14,379 nt of DNA, from the NCBI GenBank assembly GCA_035651595.1, contig DASRFJ010000223.1, positions 1 to 14,379 on the forward strand, read 5' to 3'. A model generated the notes under the pieces. It was not told the DNA's origin and did not search any database. It saw only the letters and a list, made by a program, of their open reading frames with translations. Positions 14,148 through 14,379 of the stretch are shown here, piece after piece (positions within the stretch are counted from its first letter, which is position 1; every line of letters begins with the position of its first letter). The stretch is from JAFARZ01 sp035651595 (lineage in GTDB: Bacteria; Actinomycetota; Actinomycetes; Streptosporangiales; Streptosporangiaceae). Position numbers and translations under genes: made by a program.

Positions 14148-14379
14148 CCGCCCTGCGTTTAACCCTCTGCGCCCAAGCCACTCGATGTACCTTTCATTTC
14201 ATGTTGCACATTTCCGATAAATTCGCCCAAATGCGTTACCCGTTGCCAGCCCATGCCCCATCCCCGCGGCGCGCTCCAGCACCGCCCCCGCTCTTCTGCC
14301 CGCAAGCCGCCGCCCGCCGTCCGTAAGCCCCACCCCGCCGACCGCCAGCCCCGCCAGCCCCGCCAGCCCCACCCCGCCG
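14148..14379. repeat. Noncoding end with 9-bp tandem repeat
   Basis: No gene is seen after the ATPase stop; short open frames here lack any family likeness. From about 14260 the strand becomes C-rich. CCGCCAGCC is repeated three times without gaps at 14342-14368, and the 15-base AGCCCCACCCCGCCG occurs at 14326-14340 and 14365-14379, ending exactly at the last base. The C runs at 14349-14375 give the minus strand a G-quadruplex motif with short loops. This mirrors the C-rich tract at the other end of the window. Confidence 0.7.

Noticed and set aside
14084..14326. Small 80-codon open frame at the right end
   Set aside because: It begins inside the ATPase gene in another frame and becomes low-complexity Pro/Ala; no start signal or family likeness.
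1..14379. CRISPR array, prophage, toxin-antitoxin or other defence system
   Set aside because: There are no spaced direct repeats of CRISPR size and no phage, nuclease or toxin motifs. The only tandem repeats are the short C-rich units at the ends.

Overview
The window is very GC-rich DNA with GTG starts, 4-8 base gene overlaps and a protein set typical of a filamentous actinomycete (Actinomycetota): Si-type soluble transhydrogenase, long-form DeoC, short-form xylose isomerase and an RsbW-like ATPase. I cannot place it to genus. Both ends lie in C-rich tandem repeats with G-quadruplex potential on the minus strand, so the piece may be a complete contig broken at such repeats.

Left part (1-5591). 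After a noncoding repeat tract and a strong hairpin comes sthA on the minus strand, then a small broken remnant of an Eis-type acetyltransferase. A tight plus-strand operon follows: deoC, a full-length aldehyde dehydrogenase, a short catalytically dead aldehyde dehydrogenase paralogue, and a CDA-fold guanine/nucleoside-type deaminase. Gaps are +4, -8 and -4 bases. DeoC would release acetaldehyde and glyceraldehyde-3-phosphate from deoxyribose-5-phosphate, and the dehydrogenase could oxidise the acetaldehyde. The two dehydrogenase genes together look like a naturally split ALDH16.

Middle part (5082-8869). A minus-strand pair encodes a DUF3500 protein and a NylB/beta-lactamase-like serine hydrolase joined by a GTGA overlap. 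The hydrolase frame has no stop at its natural end and runs antisense through the whole deaminase gene. A cation diffusion facilitator (probably zinc) is divergent from this pair.

Right part (8897-14379). A trimeric-type purine nucleoside phosphorylase (minus) is divergent from a DedA-family membrane protein (plus). A short element with perfect 12-base inverted ends separates the latter from a minus-strand xylB-xylA operon for D-xylose use. Divergent from xylB, across a 266-base region with an operator-like inverted repeat, is an anti-sigma-type ATPase. The last 230 bases are noncoding and end in repeats.

The common theme is nucleoside and pentose salvage: PNP, the deaminase, DeoC and the dehydrogenase for nucleosides, XylA/XylB for xylose. 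There are no RNA genes, CRISPR arrays, phage genes or transposase genes. Most of the genes belong to known families; the oddities are the split ALDH16, the hydrolase without its own stop, the Eis remnant and several small repeat structures.
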